Shown here: piece by piece, positions 29,979-39,633 of the stretch | Layout of the letters: every line of letters begins with the position of its first letter | Position numbering within the stretch: position 1 is the first letter of the stretch | From: Janthinobacterium rivuli | GTDB lineage: Bacteria > Pseudomonadota > Gammaproteobacteria > Burkholderiales > Burkholderiaceae_D | Length of the DNA: 64,000 nucleotides | Direction: 5' to 3' | Assembly: GCF_029690045.1 (NCBI RefSeq) | Contig: NZ_CP121464.1 | Coordinates: 372,001-436,000, forward strand | Translations under genes and position numbers: made by a program | The notes under the pieces: model-generated | Database searches by the model: none | What the model saw: only the letters and a program-made list of their open reading frames with translations | What the model was told of the DNA's origin: nothing

Positions 29979-30980
29979 ATGAACAAGATCATCAGTGCAG
30001 CCATCATGACCGCCATGCTGGCATTGAGCAGCAGCGCCGCCCTGGCCGATGCGAAAAACCCGAAAATCGGCTTTTCCATCGACGATTTGCGCGTGGAACG
30101 CTGGACGCGCGACCGTGATTTCTTCATCGCCGCCGCCGAGAAGCAGGGCGCCAAGGTCTTCGTGCAGTCGGCCGACGCCAGCGAACAGCGCCAGATTTCG
30201 CAGATCGAAAACCTGATCTCGCGCGGCGTGGACGTGCTGGTGATCGTGCCATTCAACGCCACTGTCCTCAACAACACCGTCAAGGAAGCGAAAAAGGCCG
30301 GCATCAAGGTGCTGTCGTATGACCGCCTGATCCTGAACGCCGATATCGATGCATACATCTCGTTCGACAACGAGAAAGTGGGCGAAATGCAGGCCGAAGG
30401 CGTGACCAAGCTGCAGCCGAAGGGCAATTACTATTTGCTGGGCGGCTCGCCGACCGACAATAACGCCAAGATGCTGCGCGAAGGCCAGATGAAGGTACTC
30501 AAACCGTTCATCGACAAGGGCGACATCAAGATCGTCGGCCAGCAGTGGGTGAAGGACTGGAGCGCCACCGAAGCGCTGTCCATCGTGGAAAACGCGCTGA
30601 CGGCCAACGGCAACAAGATCGACGCCATCGTCGCCTCGAACGACGGCACGGCCGGCGGCGCCATCCAGGCCCTGGCCGCGCAAAAACTGGCCGGCAAGGT
30701 GCCGGTCTCGGGCCAGGACGCCGATCTGGCGGCCGTGAAACGCGTCATCGCCGGCACGCAGTCGATGACCGTCTACAAACCGTTGAAAACGATCGCTGCG
30801 GAAGCGGCCAAGCTGGCCGTGCAACTGGCGCGCAATGAAAAGCCGGCCTACAACTCCAGCTATGACAACGGCCTGAAAAAAGTCAGCACGGTGCTGCTGA
30901 AGCCTACGCCGCTGACCAAGGCGAATGTGAACATTCTCGTCGACGACGGTTTTTATACCAAAGCTCAGTTGGGCAACTAA
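29979..30980 (+). CDS. xylF: D-xylose ABC transporter substrate-binding protein XylF
   Basis: The 333-residue protein has a Sec signal peptide (cut near ALA-DAK, about residue 23) and the XylF family pattern, including GFSIDDLRVERWTRDRDFF, YDRLIL and LGGSPTDNNA. It binds D-xylose in the periplasm. The start at 29979 has AAGGAG; an upstream frame from 29949 lacks one. A perfect hairpin follows before xylG. Confidence 0.95.
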   Translation: MNKIISAAIMTAMLALSSSAALADAKNPKIGFSIDDLRVERWTRDRDFFIAAAEKQGAKVFVQSADASEQRQISQIENLISRGVDVLVIVPFNATVLNNTVKEAKKAGIKVLSYDRLILNADIDAYISFDNEKVGEMQAEGVTKLQPKGNYYLLGGSPTDNNAKMLREGQMKVLKPFIDKGDIKIVGQQWVKDWSATEALSIVENALTANGNKIDAIVASNDGTAGGAIQALAAQKLAGKVPVSGQDADLAAVKRVIAGTQSMTVYKPLKTIAAEAAKLAVQLARNEKPAYNSSYDNGLKKVSTVLLKPTPLTKANVNILVDDGFYTKAQLGN

Positions 30981-30985
30981 AAGCT

Positions 30986-31012
30986 GGGGTCAGACCCGCC
31001 GGGTCTGACCCC
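30986..31012 (+). other. Perfect 12-bp hairpin between xylF and xylG
   Basis: GGGGTCAGACCC-GCC-GGGTCTGACCCC is a perfect inverted repeat 6 bp after xylF. No T tract follows, so it likely stabilises or attenuates the xylF message. Its GGGTCTGACCCC arm is a motif I recall as frequent in Oxalobacteraceae intergenic DNA, so it may be a dispersed element rather than a specific signal. Confidence 0.75.
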
Positions 31013-31043
31013 TGATTTCTGTTAATCCGCAACGAGAGTGAGC

Positions 31044-32615
31044 ATGTCCGACTATCTGCTTGAAATGAAAGGCATCGTCAAACAGTTTGGCGGTGTCCGC
31101 GCGCTTGACGGCATCGACCTGCAGGTGCGGGCCGGCGAGTGCATCGGCTTGTGCGGCGAGAATGGCGCCGGCAAGTCGACGCTGATGAAGGTGCTGTCCG
31201 GCGTGTACCCGCACGGCACCTGGGATGGCGAGATCCTGTGGGAGGGCCAGCCCCTGCGCGCGCAATCGATCCGCGACACGGAAGACGCGGGCATCATCAT
31301 CATCCACCAGGAGCTGATGCTGGTGCCGCAGCTGTCCGTGGCCGAGAATATCTTCATGGGCCGCGAGCTGACCCTGCCCGGCGGGCGCATGCATTACGCG
31401 GCCATGTACAAGCGCGCCGACGAGCTGCTGCGCGAACTGAAAATTCCCGAACTGAACGTGGCGCAGCCCGTGATGAATTACGGCGGCGGCCACCAGCAGC
31501 TGGTGGAAATCGCCAAGGCGCTCAACAAGAATGCGCGCCTGCTGATCCTCGACGAGCCGTCGTCGTCGCTGACGGCGTCGGAAATCGCCGTGCTGCTCGA
31601 TATCCTGCGCGCGCTGAAGGCCAAGGGCGTCACCTGCATCTACATTTCGCACAAGCTCGATGAAGTGGCGGCCATCTGCGACACCATCGTCGTCATCCGC
31701 GACGGCAAGCATATCGCCACTACGCCGATGGCGCAGATGAACGTCGAGCGCATCATCGCGCAGATGGTGGGCCGCGAAATGAGCCAGCTGTACCCGCAAC
31801 GCGCGCAGCCGGCACCTATCGGCGAAGTGCTGTTCGAGGCGCGCCACGTAACGTGCATCGATGCCGACAACCCGCAGCGCAAGCGGGTCGACGATGTGTC
31901 ATTCAGCCTGCGCAAGGGCGAGATCCTCGGCATCGCCGGCCTGGTGGGGGCGGGGCGCACGGAGCTGGTCTCGGCCCTGTTCGGCGCCTACCAGGGGCCG
32001 TGCCAGGCCGAAGTGTGGCTCGATGGCCGCAAGATCGATACCCGTTCGCCGCAAAAGGCCATCGCCATGGGCCTGGCCATGGTGCCGGAAGACCGCAAGC
32101 ACCACGGCATCGTGCCCGACCTCGACGTGGGGCAGAACATCACCCTGGCCGTGCTGGAGGAATTCGCGCGCGCCACGCGCATCGACGGCGAGGCGGAGTT
32201 GACGGCCGTGCGCGGCGAGATCGCGAAGCTGGAACTGAAGGCGGCCAGCCCGTCGCTGTCCATCACGAGCCTGTCGGGTGGCAACCAGCAAAAGGCCGTG
32301 CTGGCCAAGATGCTGCTGACGCGCCCGCGCGTGCTGATCCTCGACGAACCCACGCGCGGCGTGGACGTGGGCGCCAAATATGAAATCTACAAATTGATGC
32401 TGGCGCTGGCCGACCAGGGCGTAGCCATCATCATGGTCTCGTCGGAACTGGCCGAAGTGCTGGGCGTGTCCGACCGCGTGCTGGTGATGGGCGAAGGCCG
32501 CCTGCGCGGCGACTTTATCAACGATGGCCTGAGCCAGGAAACCGTGCTGGCGGCGGCGCTGGACCAGCGCCCGGCGCCCGCCGCCAACACCGCAAACAAG
32601 GAAACCGCAGCATGA
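31044..32615 (+). CDS. xylG: D-xylose ABC transporter ATP-binding protein XylG
   Basis: The 523-residue protein has two ABC domains. Domain 1 carries Walker [10 protein letters not shown] at 38-46; domain 2 has the degenerate GLVGAGRTE and the signature [15 protein letters not shown]. It powers xylose import through XylH. The ATG at 31044 is chosen over GTG at 31038. The stop overlaps xylH by 4 bp. Confidence 0.95.
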   Translation: MSDYLLEMKGIVKQFGGVRALDGIDLQVRAGECIGLCGENGAGKSTLMKVLSGVYPHGTWDGEILWEGQPLRAQSIRDTEDAGIIIIHQELMLVPQLSVAENIFMGRELTLPGGRMHYAAMYKRADELLRELKIPELNVAQPVMNYGGGHQQLVEIAKALNKNARLLILDEPSSSLTASEIAVLLDILRALKAKGVTCIYISHKLDEVAAICDTIVVIRDGKHIATTPMAQMNVERIIAQMVGREMSQLYPQRAQPAPIGEVLFEARHVTCIDADNPQRKRVDDVSFSLRKGEILGIAGLVGAGRTELVSALFGAYQGPCQAEVWLDGRKIDTRSPQKAIAMGLAMVPEDRKHHGIVPDLDVGQNITLAVLEEFARATRIDGEAELTAVRGEIAKLELKAASPSLSITSLSGGNQQKAVLAKMLLTRPRVLILDEPTRGVDVGAKYEIYKLMLALADQGVAIIMVSSELAEVLGVSDRVLVMGEGRLRGDFINDGLSQETVLAAALDQRPAPAANTANKETAA

Positions 32616-33754
32616 AACCGCACAGTATCAAACAGCTGTTCACCCAATACAAGATGCTGGCCCTGCTGATCGCGGTCGCCTTGATCTGGGCCTTCTTTTC
32701 GTGGAAGACGGAGGGCAGTTTCCTCACGCCGCGCAACCTGTCGAACCTGCTGCGCCAGATGTCCGTTACCGGCATCCTCGCCTGCGGCATGGTGCTGGTG
32801 ATTATCGCCGGCGAGATCGACCTGTCGATCGGTTCCCTGCTGGGGCTGCTCGGCGGCATCGCCGCCGTGCTGGACGTCACGCAGCACTGGCCGCTGGCGC
32901 TGAACCTGGCGGCCGTACTCGGCTGCGGCCTGGTGATCGGCCTCTTGAATGGCTACCTGACTGCCTACCGGGGTATCCCGTCCTTCATCGTGGGCCTGGG
33001 TGGCATGCTGGCGTACCGCGGCATCCTGCTGGGCATCACGGGCGGCATCACGATCGCACCCGTTTCCGAGCCGATGGTCTACCTGGGGCAGGGCTACCTG
33101 CCCGCAGTGCCCGGCATCGTGCTGGGCATCGGCCTGTTCCTGCTGGCCGCCTTCCTGACGTGGCGCGCGCGCGCCAGCCGCGCCCAGCATGGCTTGCCGC
33201 AGACGGCGCCCTGGGCCGACGGCTTGCGCCTGGCCGTCATCGGCGCCGTGCTGTACGCCTTCGTGCAAACCCTGAACGGCTATGAAGGCATCCCGCTGCC
33301 CGTGCTGTTGCTGCTGGCCTTGCTGGGACTGTTCAGCTACATCACCAGCCAGACCGTGTTCGGCCGACGCATCTACGCCGTCGGCAGCAATATGGAAGCG
33401 ACGCGCCTGTCCGGCATCAACGTGAAAGCCGTCAAGCTGTGGATCTTCGGCATCATGGGCCTGATGTGCGCGCTGGCTGGCCTGATCAACACGGGCCGCC
33501 TGGCGGCCGGTTCACCCTCGGCCGGCACCTTCAGCGAACTTGATGCCATCGCCGCCTGCTTCATCGGCGGCACCTCGATGCGCGGCGGCTCGGGCACCGT
33601 GTACGGCGCCCTGATCGGCGCGCTGGTCATGGCCAGCCTCGATAACGGCATGTCCATGCTGGACGTGGACACCTACTGGCAGATGATCGTGAAAGGCAGT
33701 ATCCTCACCCTCGCCGTGTGGGTCGATGTCAGCACGCGAGCGGGGCGTAGATAG
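32612..33754 (+). CDS. xylH: D-xylose ABC transporter permease XylH
   Basis: The 380-residue permease has about ten membrane helices and the family motifs [13 protein letters not shown] and [16 protein letters not shown]. It forms the xylose channel with XylG. Start and stop couple it to xylG upstream; the regulator gene starts 32 bp downstream, so xylFGH-xylR may be one unit. Confidence 0.95.
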   Translation: MKPHSIKQLFTQYKMLALLIAVALIWAFFSWKTEGSFLTPRNLSNLLRQMSVTGILACGMVLVIIAGEIDLSIGSLLGLLGGIAAVLDVTQHWPLALNLAAVLGCGLVIGLLNGYLTAYRGIPSFIVGLGGMLAYRGILLGITGGITIAPVSEPMVYLGQGYLPAVPGIVLGIGLFLLAAFLTWRARASRAQHGLPQTAPWADGLRLAVIGAVLYAFVQTLNGYEGIPLPVLLLLALLGLFSYITSQTVFGRRIYAVGSNMEATRLSGINVKAVKLWIFGIMGLMCALAGLINTGRLAAGSPSAGTFSELDAIAACFIGGTSMRGGSGTVYGALIGALVMASLDNGMSMLDVDTYWQMIVKGSILTLAVWVDVSTRAGRR

Positions 33755-33786
33755 CCGTGAAACGATCTGGCACGGGAGGAGACACC

Positions 33787-34986
33787 ATGAAGATGCCGAC
33801 CGCGCACCGGATCGCGCTGCTGTTTAACGGGAATAAGATCTATGACCGCGACATCATCGCGGGCATCGCCGCCTACCTGAATACGACGCGCGTGTCGTGG
33901 GACCTGTTCCTGGAAGAGGATTTTCGCTGCCGCCTGCCCGGCATCGAGCGCTGGCAGGGCGACGGCATCATCGCCGATTTTGACGATCCCGCCGTCTGCG
34001 AAGCGCTGGCGCACAGCCGCCTGCCCGTGGTGGCCGTGGGCGGCTCGTATGCGCGCGCGGAGGATTACCCGGCCGGCATCCCGTACGTGGCGACCGACAA
34101 TTTCAAGATCGTCAAGCTGGCCTATGAACACCTGGTGGAAGCGGGCCTGACGCGTTTCGCCTGTTTCAGCCTGCCCGAGGCGGACGTCAACCGCTGGGCG
34201 CAGGAGCGCGAAACGGCGTTTTGTACCCTGATGGAGCGCGACCACATGCACGCCGACGTGTACCGTGGCGTCGCCACCAGCGCGCCGTCGTGGGACGAAG
34301 CGGTGGAGCAGCAGATCGCCTGGCTCAACAGCCTGGAAAAACCCGTCGGCATCATCGCCGTCAGCGACGCGCGCGCGCGCCAGCTGCTGCAAGCGTGCAT
34401 GCACGCGGGGATCGCCGTGCCGGAGCAAGTGGCCCTGATCGGCATCGACAACGACCCGCTGGCGCGCATGCTCACGCGCATTCCATTGAGTTCCGTGATC
34501 CAGGGCACCGAGGAAATGGGCCGCACGGCCGCGCACCTGCTGCACCAGATGTTGAATGGCGCGCGCCTGTCCGGTACACGCATCCTCGTGCCGCCGGCCG
34601 GCCTGAACGTGCTCGCCTCCACGCGCCACCAGCCTTTCCAGCATCCGCAGGTGATGCAGGCGCGCCATTTTATTCGCCAGTACGCCTGCCAGGGCATCAA
34701 GACGGAGCAGGTGGCCGATTACGTGGGCGTGTCGCGCTCTTCGCTCGAAGCGCATTTCCGCCACGAGTTGGGGCGCAGCGTGCACGACGAAATCCTGCAT
34801 TTCAAGCTCGATGCGGCCAAGACCCTGCTGGCGCGCGGGCCGGGGCAGGTGGCCGAGGTGGCCGTGCGTTGCGGCTTTACCACGGTGCAGTACATGCATG
34901 CCGTCTTCAAGCGCGAACTCGGTTGCACGCCGCGCGAATTCCAGCAGCGCAGCCGGCCGCCGCCAGCTCCCGGGCAGGCGCCATGA
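33787..34986 (+). CDS. xylR: Xylose-responsive AraC-family activator XylR
   Basis: The 399-residue protein joins an N-terminal sugar-binding LacI-like domain (about 5-275, with VALIGIDNDPLARML) to a C-terminal AraC helix-turn-helix pair (about 290-390, with VADYVGVSRSSLEAHFRHELG and FKRELGCTPREF). This is the XylR layout, which senses xylose and activates xyl genes. The ATG at 33787 has a strong GGAGGAG; a GTG at 33757 would lie outside it. It overlaps the next gene by 4 bp. Confidence 0.92.
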   Translation: MKMPTAHRIALLFNGNKIYDRDIIAGIAAYLNTTRVSWDLFLEEDFRCRLPGIERWQGDGIIADFDDPAVCEALAHSRLPVVAVGGSYARAEDYPAGIPYVATDNFKIVKLAYEHLVEAGLTRFACFSLPEADVNRWAQERETAFCTLMERDHMHADVYRGVATSAPSWDEAVEQQIAWLNSLEKPVGIIAVSDARARQLLQACMHAGIAVPEQVALIGIDNDPLARMLTRIPLSSVIQGTEEMGRTAAHLLHQMLNGARLSGTRILVPPAGLNVLASTRHQPFQHPQVMQARHFIRQYACQGIKTEQVADYVGVSRSSLEAHFRHELGRSVHDEILHFKLDAAKTLLARGPGQVAEVAVRCGFTTVQYMHAVFKRELGCTPREFQQRSRPPPAPGQAP

Positions 34987-35756
34987 TGCATCTGCTGCAC
35001 AATGCGCGCGGCATGCGCGTGGCCATCGACGCGCACGATGCCAGCGTGCGGGCCTGGTGGGCGCCCGACCGCTATGGCCGCCTGGCCGATGTGCTGGGCG
35101 CCGCGCCCCCTGCGGCGCCTGCATCCACGGGCTGGCGGTGCGCGCCGCCGGACGACGGCCACCTTTTGATGCACCTGGCGCATGACGGCCTGTTGGTGCG
35201 CCTGGCCTACCGGCTCGACGACGATGGCTGCCTGCACCTCGATTGCGCCGCCACGGCCGATACGCTTTCCCGTTTTGCGCTGGCCGCGCCCCTGTTCAAT
35301 CTGCAGGGCGGCCGCGCCGCCGTGGGCGACCATGTGCTGCGCCTGGCCGCCGACCGTTACCGGCCTTGGCCCGACGGCCACTCTTGCAGCGCTCCGCTTG
35401 ACGTGGCGGGCAGCGCGTTCGACTTCCGCCAGCCGGCGCCATTCGCTACACGTCTGGCCTGGCCCGCGCTCGTGCACTTGCCGGGATTCCGGCATGACTT
35501 TTACTGGACGGGCAGCGGCCAGCTGCGCGAGGCGGCGCGGGTGGCCGATCCCGCTTCCGGCCGGGTCTTGCGTTTTTCCAGCACCCAGGACAGCTGTCAT
35601 TTGTATTCCGATGCGCGCTGTTTTTCCCTGCTGGCGCAGGGCGTGCAATTGCAGCCGGGACAGGTGATGCGCTTCAGCCTTGCCTACCGTTTGGGCGTGC
35701 AGGATATCGATGCGTTTGACATATCCGAACCGGTATCAATGATGTCAAATAAGTGA
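34983..35756 (+). CDS. Aldose-1-epimerase-like (galactose mutarotase fold) protein
   Basis: The 257-residue product has a divergent mutarotase pattern, with APLFNLQGGRAAVGDHVL near the middle and AARVADPASGRVLRFSS near the end, and no signal peptide. Mutarotases speed anomer interconversion of aldoses before oxidation, which would suit this operon. The usual catalytic His and Glu are not all obvious, so activity is uncertain. It starts within the xylR stop and its 3' end contains the second candidate operator. Confidence 0.68.
   Translation: MMHLLHNARGMRVAIDAHDASVRAWWAPDRYGRLADVLGAAPPAAPASTGWRCAPPDDGHLLMHLAHDGLLVRLAYRLDDDGCLHLDCAATADTLSRFALAAPLFNLQGGRAAVGDHVLRLAADRYRPWPDGHSCSAPLDVAGSAFDFRQPAPFATRLAWPALVHLPGFRHDFYWTGSGQLREAARVADPASGRVLRFSSTQDSCHLYSDARCFSLLAQGVQLQPGQVMRFSLAYRLGVQDIDAFDISEPVSMMSNK
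35715..35749. promoter_or_regulatory. Candidate sugar-regulator operator 2 (upstream of dgoK)
   Basis: The core at 35721-35742 matches that at 25882-25903 in 18 of 22 bases and is framed by a perfect 8-bp inverted repeat, TTTGACAT (35715-35722) and ATGTCAAA (35742-35749). It lies in the end of the epimerase gene, about 90 bp before dgoK, a place where an internal promoter would be controlled. Confidence 0.6.
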
Positions 35757-35840
35757 TTGGTCAGATATGCGGGGCAGTTCTACCATGAGGTAGTTTTTCC
35801 CTCATTCATTTTTGTCCTGACCGACGCTGCGAACCTGCCC

Positions 35841-36854
35841 ATGAACATACTCACCATCGATGCCGGCACCACCAATACGCGTACCTTGCTGTGGCGCGCA
35901 GGCGCCGTCGTCGCCCAGGCGCAGCTGGAAACGGGCGTGCGCAATACCGCCATCGATGGCCATAACGGCGCGCTGAAACAGGCGCTGCGCGACACCATCG
36001 CCAGCGTGCTGGCCAGCGCCGGCATCGCGCCGTCCGAGGTGAACCTGGCAGTGGCCTCGGGCATGATCACTTCGCCCATGGGCGTGCGGGAAGTGCCGCA
36101 TTTGCCGGCGCCCGCCGGCCTGGCCCAGCTGGCGCAAGGCATGCAGGCGGTGGACTTGCCCGACGTGCTGGCGCAGCCTCTGTGGCTGATTCCCGGCGTG
36201 CGCAACCAGCATGGCGCCGTCGGTCTGCATAACGTCGAGGCGATGGACATGATGCGCGGCGAAGAGACGGAAGTCGTCGCGCTGCTCGAGCGCCTGCAGT
36301 TGCGCGGCGCGGCGACCCTGATCATGCCCGGTTCGCATACCAAACTGATCAGCGTGGACGAACAGCGCCGCATCCTCGGCTGCAGCACCACCATCGCGGG
36401 CGAGCTGCTGCAGGCGATCACGCAGCACACCCTGATCAAGCAATCGGTCGATGGCGGTTTTGCCCAGACCCTGGTGCCGAAAATGCTGCTGGCCGGCGCG
36501 GCCGCGGCGCAAAAAACGGGGCTGGCGCGCGCCTGCTTCAGCGTGCGCACCCTGGGCCAGTTCAGCGCCATCGAATGCAATGAGCGGGCCAATTTCCTGA
36601 TGGGCGCCGTCCTCAGCGGCGACTTGCTGGCGCTGCGCAACAGCACCGCCATCCAGATGCGGCCCGATAGCCCGCTCGTCATTACAGGTAAACCCATGCT
36701 GCGCCAGGCGCTCGGGCTGCTGATCGAAGAACACGGATTTTTTTATGGCAAGCGCATCATCGTCGACGACCAGCAGCAAGACTGTCTGGCCGGTCACGGT
36801 GCGCTGCTGATCGCCGCCGCGCGCGGCTTGATTTCCCCGCAGGAGACAGTATGA
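35841..36854 (+). CDS. dgoK: 2-dehydro-3-deoxygalactonokinase DgoK
   Basis: The 337-residue sugar-acid kinase has the phosphate-binding start TIDAGTTNTRTLLW and the family segment IMPGSHTKLISVD. It phosphorylates 2-keto-3-deoxy-galactonate for the DeLey-Doudoroff-type pathway; the matching aldolase is at 39634. The ATG at 35841 is the one that begins the conserved domain; no strong ribosome site is seen. Stop and next start overlap (4 bp). Confidence 0.9.
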   Translation: MNILTIDAGTTNTRTLLWRAGAVVAQAQLETGVRNTAIDGHNGALKQALRDTIASVLASAGIAPSEVNLAVASGMITSPMGVREVPHLPAPAGLAQLAQGMQAVDLPDVLAQPLWLIPGVRNQHGAVGLHNVEAMDMMRGEETEVVALLERLQLRGAATLIMPGSHTKLISVDEQRRILGCSTTIAGELLQAITQHTLIKQSVDGGFAQTLVPKMLLAGAAAAQKTGLARACFSVRTLGQFSAIECNERANFLMGAVLSGDLLALRNSTAIQMRPDSPLVITGKPMLRQALGLLIEEHGFFYGKRIIVDDQQQDCLAGHGALLIAAARGLISPQETV

Positions 36855-38581
36855 GCAGCAACAAGAACAAGCGTCCCTTGCGTTCGCAAGCGTGGTTTGG
36901 CGGCGACGACAAGGACAGTTTTATTCACCGCAGCTGGATGAAGAACCAGGGTTATCCCAGCGACGCCTTCGATGGCCGTCCCGTCATCGGCATCTGCAAT
37001 ACCTGGTCCGAACTGACGCCCTGCAATGGCCATTTCCGCGAGCTGGCCGAGATGGTCAAGCGCGGCGTGCTCGAGGCGGGCGGCTTCCCCGTCGAATTTC
37101 CCGTCATGTCGCTGGGCGAGACAAATCTGCGCCCGACGGCCATGCTGTTCCGTAACCTGGCCAGCATGGATGTCGAGGAATCGATCCGCGCCAACCCGAT
37201 CGACGGCGTGGTGCTGCTGACGGGCTGCGACAAGACCACCCCGGCCCTGCTGATGGGCGCGGCCAGCGTGGACTTGCCCACCATCGTGCTGTCGGGCGGC
37301 CCCATGCTGAACGGGAATTACCGGGGCAAGCCGATCGGTTCGGGCACCGACGTATGGAAATTTTCCGAAGACGTGCGGGCCGGGCGCATGACGTCAGCCG
37401 AATTCAAGCAGGCCGAATCGTGCATGTCGCGTTCCGCCGGCCACTGCATGACCATGGGCACGGCTTCGACCATGGCCAGCATGGTCGAAGCGCTGGGCGT
37501 GACCTTGCCCGGCAATGCGGCCATTCCCGCCGTCGATGCGCGCCGCAAGCTGCAGGCGCAACTGACGGGCCGGCGCATCGTCGACATGGTGCATGAAGAC
37601 CTGAAACTGTCGCAGATCCTCACGCGCGAAGCGTTTGAAAACGCCATCATGGTCAACGGCGCCATCGGCGGCTCGACCAATGCCGTGATCCATTTGCTGG
37701 CCATTGCCGGGCGCATCGGCGTGGACATGCGCCTGGGCGACTGGGACCGCCTGGGGCGCGACATTCCCTGCCTGCTGAACCTGATGCCATCGGGCCAGTA
37801 CCTGATGGAAGATTTTTACTATGCGGGCGGCCTGCCCGTGATCATCCGCGACCTGCTGGGCAAATTGCACGGCGAGGCGCTTACCGTCACGGGCGCCACC
37901 ATGGCCGTCAACGTGGCCGAAGCGGAAAATTTCAATCCCGAGGTGATCACGCCGCTGGCGCAGCCTTTCAAGGACGAAGGCGGCATCGCCGTCCTGCATG
38001 GCAACCTGGCCCCGCGCGGCGCCGTCATCAAGCCTTCGGCCGCCTCGCCCGAGCTGATGCAGCACCGTGGCCGCGCCGTCGTCTTCAACAGCATCGAGCA
38101 TTATAAAAAGCGCGTTGACGATCCCGCGCTCGATATCGACGCCAGCTGCGTGATGGTGCTGCAAAATTGCGGCCCGCAAGGCTATCCGGGCATGGCGGAA
38201 GTGGGCAATATGGGACTGCCGAAAAAACTGCTGGAGCAGGGCGTGCGCGACATGGTGCGCATCTCGGACGCGCGCATGAGCGGCACGGCCTACGGCACGG
38301 TGGTGCTGCACGTGGCGCCGGAAGCGGCCGTGGGCGGGCCGCTGGCCCTGGTACGCGATGGCGACATGATTGAACTCGATGTGGCGGGACGCCGCTTGCA
38401 CCTGGACGTCGATGAGGCGGAGCTGGCGCGCCGGCGCGAAGAGTGGCGCGCTCCCGAGCCGGCCATGAAGGGCGGCTACCAGTCCATGTACATCAAGCAC
38501 GTGACGCAGGCCGACGAAGGCGCGGATCTGGACTTCCTCGTCGGCTGCCGCGGTTCCGCCGTTCCGCGCGAGTCTCATTGA
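36851..38581 (+). CDS. IlvD/Edd-family dehydratase, L-arabinonate/galactonate dehydratase type
   Basis: The 576-residue iron-sulfur dehydratase has cluster cysteines C58 (TPCNG), C126 (TGCDKTTPA) and C199 (AGHCMTMGTAST), a spacing I recall from L-arabinonate dehydratase. The C-terminal motif ISDARMSGTAYGTVVLHVAPEAAVGG is complete. It differs clearly from the XylD-type enzyme at 28065, so the island has two dehydratases for different sugar acids. Coupling to dgoK suggests galactonate or arabinonate as substrate. Confidence 0.87.
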   Translation: MSSNKNKRPLRSQAWFGGDDKDSFIHRSWMKNQGYPSDAFDGRPVIGICNTWSELTPCNGHFRELAEMVKRGVLEAGGFPVEFPVMSLGETNLRPTAMLFRNLASMDVEESIRANPIDGVVLLTGCDKTTPALLMGAASVDLPTIVLSGGPMLNGNYRGKPIGSGTDVWKFSEDVRAGRMTSAEFKQAESCMSRSAGHCMTMGTASTMASMVEALGVTLPGNAAIPAVDARRKLQAQLTGRRIVDMVHEDLKLSQILTREAFENAIMVNGAIGGSTNAVIHLLAIAGRIGVDMRLGDWDRLGRDIPCLLNLMPSGQYLMEDFYYAGGLPVIIRDLLGKLHGEALTVTGATMAVNVAEAENFNPEVITPLAQPFKDEGGIAVLHGNLAPRGAVIKPSAASPELMQHRGRAVVFNSIEHYKKRVDDPALDIDASCVMVLQNCGPQGYPGMAEVGNMGLPKKLLEQGVRDMVRISDARMSGTAYGTVVLHVAPEAAVGGPLALVRDGDMIELDVAGRRLHLDVDEAELARRREEWRAPEPAMKGGYQSMYIKHVTQADEGADLDFLVGCRGSAVPRESH

Positions 38582-38593
38582 TAACGCACGATC

Positions 38594-38700
38594 AAACCTG
38601 CTGCGCGTCGTCATTTGCGGCCTCGATGCTCACTGTGCTCAAGCACAGTTGCGCGTCTCGGCCACAACTGACTTCCGCTCGCGACAGTTTTATCATGCGT
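38594..38700. repeat. Dispersed intergenic repeat A, copy 1
   Basis: This stretch after the dehydratase aligns along its length with 43174-43287. The core is CTGTGCT-CA-AGCACAG (38633-38648), a perfect stem that changes in a compensated way in copy 2. It fills almost the whole gap before the lactonase gene. Confidence 0.75.
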
Positions 38701-38723
38701 TATACAGAGTTAAAGGAAAAAAG

Positions 38724-39620
38724 ATGATGGGGACACAGGCGCAATTACTGGTCGATGCGCAAAATTTTCTCGGTGAGGGCGTGCGCTGGTGCGAACGCAG
38801 CGGCCGCGTTTTCTGGACGAATATCGAAGGCTGCCAGCTGCATGCGCTGGTGCTGGCCACGGGCGAACGCCAGAGCTGGGCCATGCCCGAGCGCCTGGCG
38901 TGCTTCGCGCTGACGGATAGCGACGAGGTGCTGTTGCTGGGACTGGCCTCCGGACTGGCCTGGTTTGACGCGCGCAGCGGGGCCGTCACGCGCTTGCACA
39001 CGGTGGAGGGCGACTTGCCCATGACGCGCCTGAACGATGGCCGCTGCGACCGCCAGGGACGCTTTGTCTTCGGCACGCTCGATGAGCGTCCGTGCCGCGA
39101 CGCCATCGGCAGCTTTTACCGCCTCAACCTGGACTTGACTCTGGAGCGCCTGCCGCTGCCGCAGATCGCCATCTCGAACAGCATCTGCTTCAGCGTCGAT
39201 GGCACGGCCATGTATTTCTGCGACTCGATGAAGCGGGCGATCTACCGCTGGGACGATTACCTGGGTGGCGACGCTAGCCGGGTACGCGTGTTTGCCGTGC
39301 TCGACCCGGGACCGGGCGCCGCCGATGGCGCCACCATCGATGCGGATGACTACCTGTGGAGCGCGCAGTGGGGTGCCGGCAGGGTCTTGCGCTTCGCGCC
39401 GGACGGCAGCGTCGAGCGCAAGATCTGCCTGCCCGTCTCGCAGCCCAGCTGCGTGAGCCTGGGCGGCCCGCACTACGACGAATTGTTCGTCACGACGGCG
39501 CAGGAGAACTTGACCCCGGCCCAACTGGCGAGCGAACCGCTGGCTGGCGGATTGTTCCACGCGCGTCAGGTGGGCGTGCGCGGTTTGCCGGAAGTGCGCT
39601 TTGGCGCCCTGCCGGCCTGA
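38724..39620 (+). CDS. SMP-30/gluconolactonase family sugar lactonase
   Basis: The 298-residue beta-propeller has the SMP-30 pattern: FLGEGVRW near the start (metal ligand Glu), LNDGRCDRQGRF in the middle, and ISNSICFSVDG and DGATIDADDYLW later. It opens sugar lactones from the SDR step to sugar acids. The ATG at 38724 has AAAGGA upstream, so I prefer it over the frame from 38649, which runs into repeat A. A 13-bp gap separates it from the aldolase gene. Confidence 0.9.
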   Translation: MMGTQAQLLVDAQNFLGEGVRWCERSGRVFWTNIEGCQLHALVLATGERQSWAMPERLACFALTDSDEVLLLGLASGLAWFDARSGAVTRLHTVEGDLPMTRLNDGRCDRQGRFVFGTLDERPCRDAIGSFYRLNLDLTLERLPLPQIAISNSICFSVDGTAMYFCDSMKRAIYRWDDYLGGDASRVRVFAVLDPGPGAADGATIDADDYLWSAQWGAGRVLRFAPDGSVERKICLPVSQPSCVSLGGPHYDELFVTTAQENLTPAQLASEPLAGGLFHARQVGVRGLPEVRFGALPA

Positions 39621-39633
39621 CAGGAGAAAGCAT

